Of a DNA stretch of 64,000 bases, positions 26,837-36,016 are shown piece after piece; within the stretch, counting starts at the first letter, position 1; each line of letters opens with the position of its first letter. The DNA is from Crocinitomicaceae bacterium (GTDB taxonomy: Bacteria > Bacteroidota > Bacteroidia > Flavobacteriales_D > Crocinitomicaceae): positions 186,001-250,000 of the forward strand of contig JADJYC010000003.1 in NCBI GenBank assembly GCA_016719925.1, in the 5' to 3' direction. Made by a program: the position numbers and the translations under genes. Under the pieces are notes generated by a model. That model ran no database searches. It was given only the letters and a program-made list of their open reading frames with translations, and was not told where the DNA came from.

Positions 26837-27361
26837 ATGAAACGCATTGGAGTTTTATCAGACACGCACGGACATCTGGATGAAAAAATTTTCACCTACT
26901 TTAAAGATGTGGATGAAATATGGCATGGCGGTGATGTCGGTTCAGCAGAAGTAATTGAAAAACTCGAAAAATTCAAACCGGTAAGAGGTGTTTATGGAAA
27001 TATTGATGACAGCACTATACGCAATATCTGGCCAAAACATAACCGCTTCAAATGCGAAGAAGTGGAAATTCTGATCTCACACATTGCCGGCAAACCCTAT
27101 AAATACAGTCAGGAAGTCTTTGAAGAACTGAATAAAAAAACGGCCAATATTTTTGTTTGCGGACATTCCCACATTCTGCTTGTGCAGTTTGATAAAAACC
27201 TGAACTGCCTTTGGCTGAACCCCGGAGCATGCGGATACAAGGGATTTCATAAAGTAAAAACACTGCTGCGTTTTGAAATTCACGGCAAAGAAATCAAAAA
27301 TATGGAAGCCATTGAATTGGGGCCAAGACTCTCAGGAAATGAGCTCTATGCCGGTAATTAA
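26837..27361 (+). CDS. YfcE/MJ0936-type metallophosphoesterase
   Basis: 174 residues, cytoplasmic. It has the calcineurin-like phosphodiesterase motifs SDTHGHLD (about 8-15), GGDVGS (35-40), YGNID, HIAG and GHSH (112-115), which together bind two metals. Relatives hydrolyse bis-pNPP or cyclic phosphodiesters; the natural substrate is unknown. A near-consensus promoter (TAACTTCG, one mismatch) is just upstream. It is followed by porQ at a 33-base gap. Confidence 0.85.
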   Translation: MKRIGVLSDTHGHLDEKIFTYFKDVDEIWHGGDVGSAEVIEKLEKFKPVRGVYGNIDDSTIRNIWPKHNRFKCEEVEILISHIAGKPYKYSQEVFEELNKKTANIFVCGHSHILLVQFDKNLNCLWLNPGACGYKGFHKVKTLLRFEIHGKEIKNMEAIELGPRLSGNELYAGN

Positions 27362-27368
27362 AATAAAT

Positions 27369-27376
27369 TAACTTTG
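27369..27376 (+). promoter_or_regulatory. -7 element (TAACTTTG) for porQ
   Basis: TAnnTTTG match. It overlaps an upstream TTG start candidate (27374), and therefore supports the ATG at 27395 as the real porQ start. Confidence 0.55.
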
Positions 27377-27394
27377 AATGCGTTATTAACCGGT

Positions 27395-28435
27395 ATGAAA
27401 TTCAGCTGGAGTTTTATTTTACTGACAATTTTTTTCAAAAGCTTTGCTCAGACAGGTGGTAATCATGTGTGGCAATTTCTGGATTTAGACTTCAGTGCCA
27501 GATCCATGTCACTCGGCTCTGATTTCATTCCGCTCAAAGACGGTGACATCAATCTGGCTGTTTCAAATCCTGCATCCATCACCAAAGACATGGACAATTC
27601 GCTTTCCATGAATCACTTTATTTATCCGGCCGGAATTAACTACGGACAACTTGCTTTTGGTAAAAACTTTGAAAAAGCCGGAACATTTGTCGGGCACTTG
27701 CGCTATGTGTCTTACGGCAAATTTGTACGCACAGATGCAAGCGGAATTGAGCAGGGAACTTTTACTGCAGGTGATTATGCTTTAGGAACCGGATACGGAA
27801 AACAACTCAATAAATATTTTTCAATTGGCGGTAATTTCAATTTACTCTTTTCACATTATGAATCTTATTCCTCATTTGGAATAGGGGCAGATATTGCGGC
27901 CATGTTTTACGATGAAAAATCAAATATTTCAGTCAGTTTGCTGGCAAGAAATATCGGCTACCAGCTGAAAAGTTTTACATCCAAAAATCATGAGCCTTTG
28001 CCAACGGAAGTAATTGCAGGAATATCCTACAAATTTCATCACGCACCTTTCCGGTTAAGTATGGTTGGAACCAATCTGACAAAATGGGATCTGACATACA
28101 ATGATCCATCTCTTAAACCAACTATTGATCAGCTCACCGGAGACACTATTCCGGTTCCAAGAGCATCATTCATTCAGAAAGCTGCTTATCATACCAACTT
28201 TGGTCTTGAAATTTTACCTACCGATAATTTTTTCATTCGCGTTGGATTTAATTATCAGCGAAGAAATTCATTAGGCGTAATTGACCGAATGGGTTTATCA
28301 GGATTTTCTTTTGGCGTTGGATTTAAAATCAAAAAGTTTGCTTTCAACTACGGCTTAGGAATTTATTCGGCCGCAGGTATGTCAAACGTGTTTAGCATTA
28401 CTACCAATATCAATGAGTGGAAACGGAAAGAGTAA
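27395..28435 (+). CDS. porQ: Type IX secretion system protein PorQ
   Basis: About 346 residues with signal peptide MKFSWSFILLTIFFKSFAQ. An outer-membrane beta-barrel follows with the PorQ N-terminal pattern (GGNHVWQFLDLDFSARSMSLGS, then DINLAVSNPASI). PorQ is the outer-membrane barrel that works with PorU, PorV and PorZ in attaching T9SS cargo to the cell surface. The Gly/Phe-rich alternating strands and terminal aromatic strands support the barrel. It stands alone here, as porQ usually does. Confidence 0.88.
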   Translation: MKFSWSFILLTIFFKSFAQTGGNHVWQFLDLDFSARSMSLGSDFIPLKDGDINLAVSNPASITKDMDNSLSMNHFIYPAGINYGQLAFGKNFEKAGTFVGHLRYVSYGKFVRTDASGIEQGTFTAGDYALGTGYGKQLNKYFSIGGNFNLLFSHYESYSSFGIGADIAAMFYDEKSNISVSLLARNIGYQLKSFTSKNHEPLPTEVIAGISYKFHHAPFRLSMVGTNLTKWDLTYNDPSLKPTIDQLTGDTIPVPRASFIQKAAYHTNFGLEILPTDNFFIRVGFNYQRRNSLGVIDRMGLSGFSFGVGFKIKKFAFNYGLGIYSAAGMSNVFSITTNINEWKRKE

Positions 28436-28439
28436 TTAA

Positions 28440-28627
28440 TACTTCAGCTTTGGCTGCACTCAGCTTCCGTGGATGGATAAACTTAATCAAACGTACTAAC
28501 TTCAGCTTCGACTACGCTCAGCCTCCGTGGATGGTCAAACTAAATCAATCGTACTTCTAACTTTGTACTTCTAATTTCGTACTTCTAACTTCATACTTCT
28601 AACTTCGTACTTCTAATTTCGTACTTA
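28440..28627 (+). repeat. Composite repeat: two 60-base units then a 14-base minisatellite
   Basis: Two copies of a unit with CAGCTTTGGCTGCACTCAGC / CAGCTTCGACTACGCTCAGC, each ending CCGTGGATGG, start near 28440 and 28499. They are followed by about five 14-base units of the type CGTACTTCTAACTT (28550-28627). The same two-part layout recurs at 44646-44776, and the minisatellite alone, inverted, at 43975-44166. Confidence 0.75.
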
Positions 28628-28649
28628 AAAAAGTAAAAACTCACAACGC

Positions 28650-29285
28650 CTACCCCAGCATCTCCAGCTGACCTCTGCCTATTTTAATGCGGTTGGATTT
28701 TTCCATTTGTTTCAAAATTCTTGACACCACCTCACGGGATGTATTCAAATCATTTGCAATATCGTGATGAGATAATTTCAAAATTTTTGAATGATGCAAA
28801 TCTGATTTTTCTGTAAGATAATTTGTGATGCGCTCTTCCATATTTCTGAATGCAAGCATATCTACAACTTTCAAAACCTCTTCAAATTTTGCATTGTAAG
28901 TATTCAGAATAAATTTTCGCCAGGAAGGATATTTTACCATCCAGTTGTCAAGATACTCCACCGGAATAGCAAGAAACGTAGCTTTCTCCTCCACTATTGC
29001 ACGGATTGTGCTGTGCTGATTGCCAAATCCGGTAGTCAGGGATGCCGCACAGGTATTTCCGGCGTTGACATAATAAAGAAACAGTTCATTGCCATCTTCA
29101 TCTTCCCTTAAAATTTTCAGCGATCCCTCAACCAGTAATGGCATTGACTTAATGATTTCTCCAATATCAATCAGTATTTCACCTTCTTCTACTTCATGGA
29201 TATATCCCACTTTCATGATCTCTTCTATCAATTCAGGCTCAGAAAGCATCGGGAAATTTTCTGAAAGTACTTTTCTTAAAATCAT
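28650..29285 (-). CDS. Crp/Fnr-family transcriptional regulator
   Basis: 211 residues. It has an N-terminal cyclic-nucleotide-binding-like beta-barrel (GEILIDIGEIIKSMPLLVEG, near 35-55) and a C-terminal winged helix with HDIANDLNTSREVVSRILKQME near 170-190. The effector is unknown: there is no N-terminal Cys cluster of the Fnr type, and the ligand pocket is not of the classical CRP pattern. It is divergent from the OmpA-like gene at 29393, which it might control. ATG 29285 fits better than an upstream TTG inside the -7 element. Confidence 0.85.
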   Translation of the reverse strand: MILRKVLSENFPMLSEPELIEEIMKVGYIHEVEEGEILIDIGEIIKSMPLLVEGSLKILREDEDGNELFLYYVNAGNTCAASLTTGFGNQHSTIRAIVEEKATFLAIPVEYLDNWMVKYPSWRKFILNTYNAKFEEVLKVVDMLAFRNMEERITNYLTEKSDLHHSKILKLSHHDIANDLNTSREVVSRILKQMEKSNRIKIGRGQLEMLG

Positions 29286-29289
29286 ACCC

Positions 29290-29297
29290 AAATTTAA
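29290..29297 (-). promoter_or_regulatory. -7 element (TAAATTTG) for the Crp/Fnr gene
   Basis: Read on the minus strand as TAAATTTG, ending 5 bases before the ATG at 29285. The message would be leaderless or nearly so. Confidence 0.5.
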
Positions 29298-29392
29298 TGT
29301 TTAGCGCTTTACAGAAGTCAATTCTGTTGTATATTGTAACAAAAATGCGTCTTTATTCATATAAAGGAATGAATTTTGCAGATACATTTTAG

Positions 29393-30265
29393 ATGCGGAA
29401 TCTAATACTCATATCACTCTTTTTTTGCGGACTGAAATTATCTGCCCAGATCAATTTTCTGGAGGGAACCTGGCAGGGTATTATCACTACCGGCAACGAA
29501 ACGTATAAAAAAGGAACCGCTATCTGGTTTGATTTTAAGATTGACAAAACAACCGGAAATATGACCGGTGATTCCAGACTGGAAACTCCTTTCACCCAAT
29601 ATTACGCCTATAAAAATATCAAAGGAAGAGCTGAAGACAGAAACATCATTCACTTTCAGGATGTCATTATTGGTTTGCAGGAAAATGAAAGCGGAAAATA
29701 CTGGTGTACCAATCAGGGAACTCTTACTTACAATGATTCAACCGGATATCTTACCGGAAAATGGAATTCTGAAGATTGTAAAAGAGCAACGGGAAAAATA
29801 ATTCTCTACAGATCAAAATATAAATTATCCAAAACAGATACTACCAGTTTATATCACTCGTGGTTCAATAATCTGGCCGCTGATCTTGAAAGAGGATGGA
29901 ACGCTTATTATGTGCGCGATTCTGAAATGAAAAATTTTCAGTTTGTACCAGTCTATTTTGATCATGACAAAGACAGCCTGAAAACAGATTATTATGACTA
30001 TTTGAAAAACATGGCACGAATTGTCAACTCACACACTGATCTCCGCATTAAAATAATTGGTCATACTGATTCAAACGGAACCAATGAATACAATGTTGGT
30101 TTGTCTGAAAGAAGAGCAGAAAAAGTGAAAGCATTTCTTATACTTCAGGGAGTTGCTCCGGATAAAATAATTATTGAGTACAGAGGTGAAACGGATCCTG
30201 CGACGAGCAATGAAACAACCGATGGTAAACGACTCAACCGAAGGGTCGATTTTGAGTTTATCTGA
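29393..30265 (+). CDS. OmpA-family outer-membrane/peptidoglycan-binding protein
   Basis: 290 residues. It has signal peptide MRNLILISLFFCGLKLSAQ and a central beta-sandwich (about 20-150) of the lipocalin-like type with LEGTWQGII and TGYLTGKWNS. The C-terminal OmpA domain (about 185-290) carries VYFDHDKDSLK, IIGHTDSNGTNEYNVGLSERRA and NRRVDFEF, the peptidoglycan-binding pattern. It probably links the outer membrane to the wall and faces the periplasm. Confidence 0.82.
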   Translation: MRNLILISLFFCGLKLSAQINFLEGTWQGIITTGNETYKKGTAIWFDFKIDKTTGNMTGDSRLETPFTQYYAYKNIKGRAEDRNIIHFQDVIIGLQENESGKYWCTNQGTLTYNDSTGYLTGKWNSEDCKRATGKIILYRSKYKLSKTDTTSLYHSWFNNLAADLERGWNAYYVRDSEMKNFQFVPVYFDHDKDSLKTDYYDYLKNMARIVNSHTDLRIKIIGHTDSNGTNEYNVGLSERRAEKVKAFLILQGVAPDKIIIEYRGETDPATSNETTDGKRLNRRVDFEFI

Positions 30266-30304
30266 TTCATGCAATTTCTGTTTACAGGTTTTCTGATTTC
30301 TCTT

Positions 30305-30312
30305 TAGCTTTG
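30305..30312 (+). promoter_or_regulatory. -7 element (TAGCTTTG) for the HSDR_N gene
   Basis: TAnnTTTG match 19 bases upstream of the start at 30332. Confidence 0.5.
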
Positions 30313-30331
30313 ATCAGTACAAAAAATCAGA

Positions 30332-30775
30332 ATGAAATTTCAGCCGCTCAATCTTCCTCCTTTTGAAATAAAAATCAAAGACAACCTGATCTGGGACCGG
30401 CTGAGAAAAAAATTTGTCCGTCATACTCCTGAAGAATGGGTCAGACAACATCTTATTAATTATCTGATTGAACATCTCAAATATCCGGCAGGCAGAACTG
30501 TTTCAGAATTTACCGTTGAATACAACAACATGAAAAAGCGGTGTGATATTCTGATTTTTGATGAGAACGGAATTCCATTTTTAGTAGTTGAATGCAAAGC
30601 TCCGGAAATAAAAATCAATGAAGACACTTTTTATCAAGCAGCCAGATACGCATCATCGCTTAAAATAAAATGGATTGTTCTTTCAAACGGCAATGATCAC
30701 TTCTGCGCAGAAATAAATCAGAAAGACGGACAGCTTAAATTCCATCAGGAAATTCCTGCTTACACTAAAAGTTAA
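30332..30775 (+). CDS. HSDR_N-type nuclease-fold protein
   Basis: 147 residues. The HSDR_N fold (type I restriction enzyme R N-terminal) is seen as HTPEEWVRQHLINYLI, EYNNMKKRCDILIFDENG and FLVVECKAPE. D and E-x-K here form the PD-(D/E)xK motif. There is no helicase domain and no HsdS or HsdM nearby, and such stand-alone proteins are common in Bacteroidota. It is likely a housekeeping nuclease-like protein rather than a restriction enzyme; its role is unknown. Confidence 0.82.
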   Translation: MKFQPLNLPPFEIKIKDNLIWDRLRKKFVRHTPEEWVRQHLINYLIEHLKYPAGRTVSEFTVEYNNMKKRCDILIFDENGIPFLVVECKAPEIKINEDTFYQAARYASSLKIKWIVLSNGNDHFCAEINQKDGQLKFHQEIPAYTKS

Positions 30776-31419
30776 GGACTGATCCGATATTCACCCGTAC
30801 CAATTCCATTTAAGAAATCAGCCCAGGCTGAAGGATTCAATAAATTATTCTGTGCTCCCTGTCCACGCGTATACTGTGATTGATAATACGTACTCATGCT
30901 GGAATTGTAAGCCATCAGCGCATCACCTGTCATCAGAGAACCAACAAAAGCCATTTCCTGAGGAGTTAAACGTTGTTTAGCGCGTCTGAGATCATCATCC
31001 GGAATATCCATATTCACAAAATAATCAGCAAACTGTTCACGGGATGGCCACGGATAAACCTCAACCGGATCTGAACTCAGCGTATCAGACTTCAGCACCT
31101 GAACCAGCGAAAAATTATCCAGCGTAGTGGTATCAGAAACTACATACATTTTCTTTTTATAACCAAGACTGCTGAACAAAAGTGTGTCACCGGGATGCAC
31201 AACCAATGCAAAAAACCCGTAATAATCAGCTATTGCTCCTCTTTTAGTATTCACGTCATAAATTCGGGTGAATGGAATCCGGTACATACTGTCACTGATG
31301 ACAATTCCTGTAAGCTGAATATAATGAAGTGAATCTTTGTAGGATGCGGCCACATTTCTAACCTGACCGAAAGAATTCAGTCCGGCAAAAAAAGCTGCTA
31401 TGACAATAATTAAACGCAT
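30772..31419 (-). CDS. CarboxypepD-regulatory-like secreted protein
   Basis: About 215 residues from ATG 31419 (MRLIIVIAAFFAGLNSFGQ, a signal peptide). The module resembles the plug-associated CarboxypepD-like sandwich (IQLTGIVISDSMYRIPFTRIY, then DYYGFFALVVHPGDTLLFSSLGY). The C-terminal half (AKQRLTPQEMAFVGSLMTGDAL and YNSSMSTYYQSQY) is typical of Bacteroidota proteins with this domain. The function is unknown. It converges on the HSDR_N gene with a 4-base overlap and is divergent from guaB. Confidence 0.7.
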   Translation of the reverse strand: MRLIIVIAAFFAGLNSFGQVRNVAASYKDSLHYIQLTGIVISDSMYRIPFTRIYDVNTKRGAIADYYGFFALVVHPGDTLLFSSLGYKKKMYVVSDTTTLDNFSLVQVLKSDTLSSDPVEVYPWPSREQFADYFVNMDIPDDDLRRAKQRLTPQEMAFVGSLMTGDALMAYNSSMSTYYQSQYTRGQGAQNNLLNPSAWADFLNGIGTGEYRISP

Positions 31420-31522
31420 CTGATTTCTAACAAATATCCCCATTCATGCTGATACAGCAATACGATTTAACAAAATTTATACGCCGTCTCAATTGTATAC
31501 AACGATTCATCGGGGTTTTTAT

Positions 31523-31530
31523 TAACTTTG
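31523..31530 (+). promoter_or_regulatory. -7 element (TAACTTTG) for guaB
   Basis: Exact TAnnTTTG, 32 bases before the ATG. A TTG lies at 31493-31495 as a possible -33 element, spaced somewhat wider than usual. Confidence 0.6.
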
Positions 31531-31562
31531 CGGGAATTTATTAACGAAATAAATTCAAATCT

Positions 31563-33035
31563 ATGAGCATACCTTCCCTGAACAGCGTAAAAGAAGGACT
31601 TACCTACGATGACGTTCTGCTCCTTCCCCGATACTCTGAAGTTTTGCCGCGGGAAGTCGTTTTGAAAACAAAATTCACGCGAAACATCTGGCTGAATGCA
31701 CCCATTGTATCTGCAGCCATGGACACGGTAACAGAATCGCAGCTGGCAATTTCTCTGGCCCAAGAAGGCGGAATTGGTGTGATTCACAAAAATATGACCA
31801 TTGAAGCGCAGGCACTTGAAGTGAGAAAAGTGAAAAGGTCAGAAAGCGGAATGATTATCGATCCAATCACATTGCCTGAAACTGCAACATTAAATGATGC
31901 GCTGCAATTGATGGCAGAATATAAAATTGGCGGTATTCCGGTAGTGGATAAAGATCATTTATTGAAGGGAATAGTGACAAACAGTGATTTACGGTTTGAA
32001 ACTGATACCACTAAAAAGGTAAGTGAAGTAATGACTTCAAAAAATATCGTCACTACAACTGAAGGAACTACTTTGATAGAAGCAGAAAAAACACTGCAGA
32101 CACATAAAATTGAAAAACTTCCGGTCGTTGATAAAAACAATAAACTGATTGGACTGATCACTTTCAGAGATATTATTAAAGTGAAAGAACATCCAACATC
32201 CTGCAAGGACAGTTTTGGACGCTTGCGTGTTGCAGCAGCAGTAGGAGTAACAGATGATACCCTGCAGCGTGTGGATGCACTTTATGATGCCGGAGTTGAT
32301 GCGATTGTTATCGATACGGCTCACGGACATACGATGGGTGTAGTAAATAAACTGAAAGAAGTAAAGAAAAAATATCCAAATCTCGATGTGGTAGTTGGAA
32401 ATATAGCAACCGGTGATGCTGCCAAATTTTTAGTAGAAGCAGGAGCAGATGCTGTAAAAGTTGGAATTGGTCCCGGTTCAATTTGTACCACGCGTATAAT
32501 TGCAGGAGTGGGTGTTCCCCAGTTGTCAGCCGTGAATGAAGTTGCAATTGCAATTGATGGCACAGGTGTTCCGGTTATTGCAGATGGTGGTATCAGATAT
32601 ACCGGAGATTTTGTAAAAGCAATTGCAGCCGGCGCTGACTCAATAATGGTTGGATCTATGTTTGCCGGTACTGAAGAATCACCGGGTGAAACAATTATTT
32701 ATCAGGGAAGAAAATTTAAATCATACCGCGGTATGGGTTCTGTGGAAGCCATGCAGCAAGGTTCAAAAGACCGTTATTTCCAGTCTGGTGAAGATGATGT
32801 AAAAAAACTGGTGCCTGAAGGTATTTCAGGAAGAGTTCCGTTTAAAGGAAGTTTATCTGAAGTAGTTCACCAAATAACAGGTGGATTACGTGCAGGAATG
32901 GGATATTGCGGTGCAAAAGAAATATCCAACCTCAAGGGTGCGCCATTCGTCAGAATATCTGCTGCCGGGGTTCAGGAAAGTCATCCACATGATGTGACAA
33001 TTACCCGTGAAGCACCTAATTACAGTATTAAATAA
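31563..33035 (+). CDS. guaB: Inosine-5'-monophosphate dehydrogenase
   Basis: 490 residues, intact. It oxidises IMP to XMP with NAD, the first committed step of GMP synthesis. It has an N-terminal barrel start (EGLTYDDVLLLPRYSEVLP) and two CBS domains at about 95-210 (VMTSKNIVTTTEGTTLIEA). The catalytic loop is GIGPGSICTTRI with Cys near residue 305, and the flap is GYRGMGSVEAM. It starts the locus and is probably read through into the foldase genes, since only 42 bases separate it from the next start. Confidence 0.95.
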   Translation: MSIPSLNSVKEGLTYDDVLLLPRYSEVLPREVVLKTKFTRNIWLNAPIVSAAMDTVTESQLAISLAQEGGIGVIHKNMTIEAQALEVRKVKRSESGMIIDPITLPETATLNDALQLMAEYKIGGIPVVDKDHLLKGIVTNSDLRFETDTTKKVSEVMTSKNIVTTTEGTTLIEAEKTLQTHKIEKLPVVDKNNKLIGLITFRDIIKVKEHPTSCKDSFGRLRVAAAVGVTDDTLQRVDALYDAGVDAIVIDTAHGHTMGVVNKLKEVKKKYPNLDVVVGNIATGDAAKFLVEAGADAVKVGIGPGSICTTRIIAGVGVPQLSAVNEVAIAIDGTGVPVIADGGIRYTGDFVKAIAAGADSIMVGSMFAGTEESPGETIIYQGRKFKSYRGMGSVEAMQQGSKDRYFQSGEDDVKKLVPEGISGRVPFKGSLSEVVHQITGGLRAGMGYCGAKEISNLKGAPFVRISAAGVQESHPHDVTITREAPNYSIK

Positions 33036-33077
33036 ATCAACCGTAAATTCGTACACAATAAATAAAAACAGATTACC

Positions 33078-34415
33078 ATGAAAATGAAAATAAAACTGGC
33101 CCTTGCTTTAATTGCACTGTCCGTATCAGCTTTTGGACAAGACAATGCAAAAGATCCGGTGATCATGACCATAGACGGCGCACCGGTTTATCAGTCTGAA
33201 TTTATTTACATCTACACAAAAAACAATCCTTGTGTGTCTTACAAAAAAGAAGATCTGGATGCTTACATGCAGCTTTTCATCAATTATAAACTGAAAGTAA
33301 AAGAAGCTGAAAGATTGGGTTATGATACCATTCCAAAACTGGTAAGCGAATTGAAACAATACCGTGAACAGCTTTCATTGCCTTATATGATTGATAAGGA
33401 AAAAAATGAAGCGCTCATTAAAGAAGCTTATGACCGCACAGTAAATGAAGTGCGCGCAAGTCATATTATGGTGCGGTTAAAACCAGATGCAAATCCTGCG
33501 GATACATTAAAGGCGTATGAAAAAATTATGGGGTATCGCAGTGAATTGCTTAAAGGAGAAAGCTTTGATAAAATTGCAAGAACCTATTCTGAAGATCCTT
33601 CGGCAAATATGAATGGCGGTGACCTGGGATATTTTGGCGCCTTGCAAATGGTTTATCCGTTTGAAGATGCTGCGTTTAAAATGAATGTCGGAGACATTTC
33701 AATGCCGGTTAGAACATCCTTTGGATATCACCTAATCAAGGTAACTGACAAAAGACCTGCAAAAGGAAAAATGAGTGCCGCACATATTATGATTATGCTC
33801 GACAAAAGTTATACCGAAGAACAAAAACAAAAAGCAGAACAAAAAATAAATGAGATTTATAACCTGCTTGAAACCGGAGGTCCTTTTGAAGAACTTGCCG
33901 CGAAATATTCGGATGATCAGTCGTCTAAAGCAAAAGGCGGAAAACTGCCTGACTTTGGTCCCGGAACAAAACAAAGAATGGTTCCTGAATTTGAAGAAGC
34001 AGCTTATGCCCTGACAGAAGACGGACAATATTCCAAACCTTTCAAATCACCTTACGGATGGCACATTGTAAAACGCATCTCATTAACTCCACTCGGGACT
34101 TATGAAGAAATGTACCGTGAACTGAAGCTGAAAGTGGAAAGAGATCCGCGTGCCGAAACAACACGTGAATCTTTTATCAGTAATTTAAAAACGCAATATA
34201 ATTTCAGCGACAACAGTCACAAATTGCTGCCGATGTTTTACAATACAATGGGAGATGAAATTTTTACTGCAGGCTGGAAAGGTTTAACAGATGACTCCCA
34301 TGACAGCGAAATTCTTTGCTCATTCGCTGATCAGGTAATTACCGTTGCTCAGTTTGAAAAATACCTCATGGAAAACAAACTCCTGGTAAAACAGAAAACA
34401 TTGAACTTTATGTAA
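33078..34415 (+). CDS. SurA-like foldase with two parvulin domains, N-terminal part
   Basis: It has signal peptide MKMKIKLALALIALSVSAFGQ, then a SurA-type N-terminal chaperone region and two parvulin domains. The first (about 135-230) has RASHIMVRLKPD and GGDLGYFGALQMVYPFEDAAF; the second (about 235-340) has SAAHIMIMLDKSY and GGKLPDFGPGTKQRMVPEFE. It is a periplasmic prolyl isomerase/chaperone for outer-membrane proteins. One A is missing in the AAAC run near 34380, which ends the frame early. The C-terminal part follows at 34448. Confidence 0.85.
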   Translation: MKMKIKLALALIALSVSAFGQDNAKDPVIMTIDGAPVYQSEFIYIYTKNNPCVSYKKEDLDAYMQLFINYKLKVKEAERLGYDTIPKLVSELKQYREQLSLPYMIDKEKNEALIKEAYDRTVNEVRASHIMVRLKPDANPADTLKAYEKIMGYRSELLKGESFDKIARTYSEDPSANMNGGDLGYFGALQMVYPFEDAAFKMNVGDISMPVRTSFGYHLIKVTDKRPAKGKMSAAHIMIMLDKSYTEEQKQKAEQKINEIYNLLETGGPFEELAAKYSDDQSSKAKGGKLPDFGPGTKQRMVPEFEEAAYALTEDGQYSKPFKSPYGWHIVKRISLTPLGTYEEMYRELKLKVERDPRAETTRESFISNLKTQYNFSDNSHKLLPMFYNTMGDEIFTAGWKGLTDDSHDSEILCSFADQVITVAQFEKYLMENKLLVKQKTLNFM

Positions 34416-34447
34416 AACGGAAATACGATGAATATGTAAAAGCTGAA

Positions 34448-35119
34448 TTGCTGAAGTATGAAGATTCAAAGCTGGAATCAAAATATCCTGAATTTAAATC
34501 ACTGATGCAGGAATACCGTGACGGAATTCTGGTTTTTGATGTTATGCAGAATGAAATCTGGAATAAAGCATCAAAAGATACAACAGGTATTAAAGCTTAC
34601 TATGAAGCACATAAATCAGACTTTACTTTTCCGGTAAGATACAAAGGTGAGCTTTACAAATGCATTGATAAACCAACAGCTGAAAAAGTCATTGCCTATC
34701 TGGAATCAGATACTATGGATTACACAAAAATTCAACAGGCTATTAATACCACTTCTGAGTTAACGCTCATGATTAAAAGAAATACTTTCAACTCTGAAAC
34801 TACGGAAGCATTCAGAATAGAGAAAAAGAAAAAAGAAAAACCTGCCGGTGATCCGTGCAAAAAAGAAAAACCGGCTAAAGCACCTAAGTACCGCAAATTC
34901 ACTGCAGGAATAAATAAAATGTTTGTCTATAATGATGAATATTACGTGTTCAATGTGGAAGAAGTAATGGCTCCGAGAGGCCGTGATTTCAGCGAAGCAA
35001 AAGGTTTTGTTACTGCTGCTTATCAGACAGAACTGGAAACCAAATGGCTTGAAGACTTGAGAAAGCGTTACAATGTTGTTATTAATACCGATGTTTTATA
35101 CGGATTATCAGGCAACTAA
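34448..35119 (+). CDS. SurA-like foldase, C-terminal part
   Basis: This continues the previous frame from ENKTPGKTENIELYVKRKYDEYV, with reading through 34415. It is a helical, charged chaperone-like C-terminal domain (ENIELYVKRKYDEYVKAELLKYED) followed by a mixed segment with Lys/Glu runs. The total length would be about 680 residues. A hairpin terminator follows its stop. Confidence 0.8.
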   Translation: MLKYEDSKLESKYPEFKSLMQEYRDGILVFDVMQNEIWNKASKDTTGIKAYYEAHKSDFTFPVRYKGELYKCIDKPTAEKVIAYLESDTMDYTKIQQAINTTSELTLMIKRNTFNSETTEAFRIEKKKKEKPAGDPCKKEKPAKAPKYRKFTAGINKMFVYNDEYYVFNVEEVMAPRGRDFSEAKGFVTAAYQTELETKWLEDLRKRYNVVINTDVLYGLSGN

Positions 35120-35137
35120 GTGTAGCTAAGAAATGTT

Positions 35138-35178
35138 AAAAGGGACTGGGTGAAAATGACTCAGCCCCTTTTTATTTT
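35138..35178 (+). terminator. Intrinsic terminator after the first foldase
   Basis: The stem AAAGGGACTGGGT pairs, with two mismatches or G-U pairs, with ACTCAGCCCCTTT, followed by TTTATTTTTA. It separates the first foldase from the next one. Confidence 0.6.
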
Positions 35179-35186
35179 TAAATTTG
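35179..35186 (+). promoter_or_regulatory. -7 element (TAAATTTG) for the foldase lipoprotein
   Basis: TAnnTTTG abutting the U-tract of the preceding terminator and 15 bases before the ATG at 35202. Confidence 0.55.
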
Positions 35187-35201
35187 TCTGATAGAGCAAT
35201 C

Positions 35202-36004
35202 ATGCGGTACTACGTTGTAACATTTCTTCTTGCTGTTTTATTTTCCGGTTGTTCAGGTAACGGAGATAAAGGAAAACTGCTTGCCAGCGTAGGTGAAAAG
35301 AATTGTATCAGTCTGATCTCAATTTTCTTTTTGCTCATAACCGATACACTTATGATGACAGCATTGCTCTGGTCAATGATTATGTACATCAATGGATTGA
35401 AGAACAGATATTGGTTCAGGAAGCTGAAAAATCTGAAAACATTGACCGTGAAATTATAGATGTAAGGGTAGAGAATTTCAAAAACGATCTGCTCATTCAT
35501 GAACTGGAAAATTCAATGCTGAATGAAAGATTAGATACGAATATTTCGGATGATGAAATTCAAAAGTACTATCTGGAAAATCAAAAAGAATTTCAACTAA
35601 ATGACTATCTGGTTAAAGTATTGTATCTGAAAATTCCGCTTGATGCTCCGGATATTGAAAAAATTGCACAAACATATAAGCTGAACAAACCGGCAGATCT
35701 GGAAGAAATTCAAACGTATGCTAAAATTTATGCCACCAACTTTTATTATGACGCTGAAAACTGGATCTACTTTGATGATTTGCTGAAAGAAGTTCCGCTG
35801 CAGGACATAAATAAAGATAACTTTATACTTAAGCGTTCAAAAACACGTTTTGAAGAAAGCGGATATTATTATTTTCTCAACATCATTGATTACAAATTAA
35901 AAAACAGCATCTCACCGCTGAGTTTTGAAAAGGAAAATATCAAAGACAGAATATTGAATATGCGGGTTAGGACATTGCGGGAAGAAATTAAAATGAAATT
36001 GTAA
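35202..36004 (+). CDS. SurA-N-like periplasmic lipoprotein foldase (frameshifted near the start)
   Basis: About 267 residues. It has a lipoprotein signal MRYYVVTFLLAVLFSGCSG with lipobox Cys at residue 17. After one base is restored near 35300 (VGEK-LYQSDLNFLF), the protein has a SurA_N-type chaperone helix region (IEEQILVQEAEKSENIDREIIDVRVENF) and a possible partial parvulin region. It resembles the second, smaller member of the Bacteroidota SurA-family trio. No intact parvulin catalytic motif is seen, so it may be a chaperone only. Confidence 0.75.
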
Positions 36005-36016
36005 ATAAGGCGTATA

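Noticed and set aside
30332..30775. Type I restriction system
   Set aside because: Only an HSDR_N domain is present; there is no helicase, HsdM or HsdS nearby.
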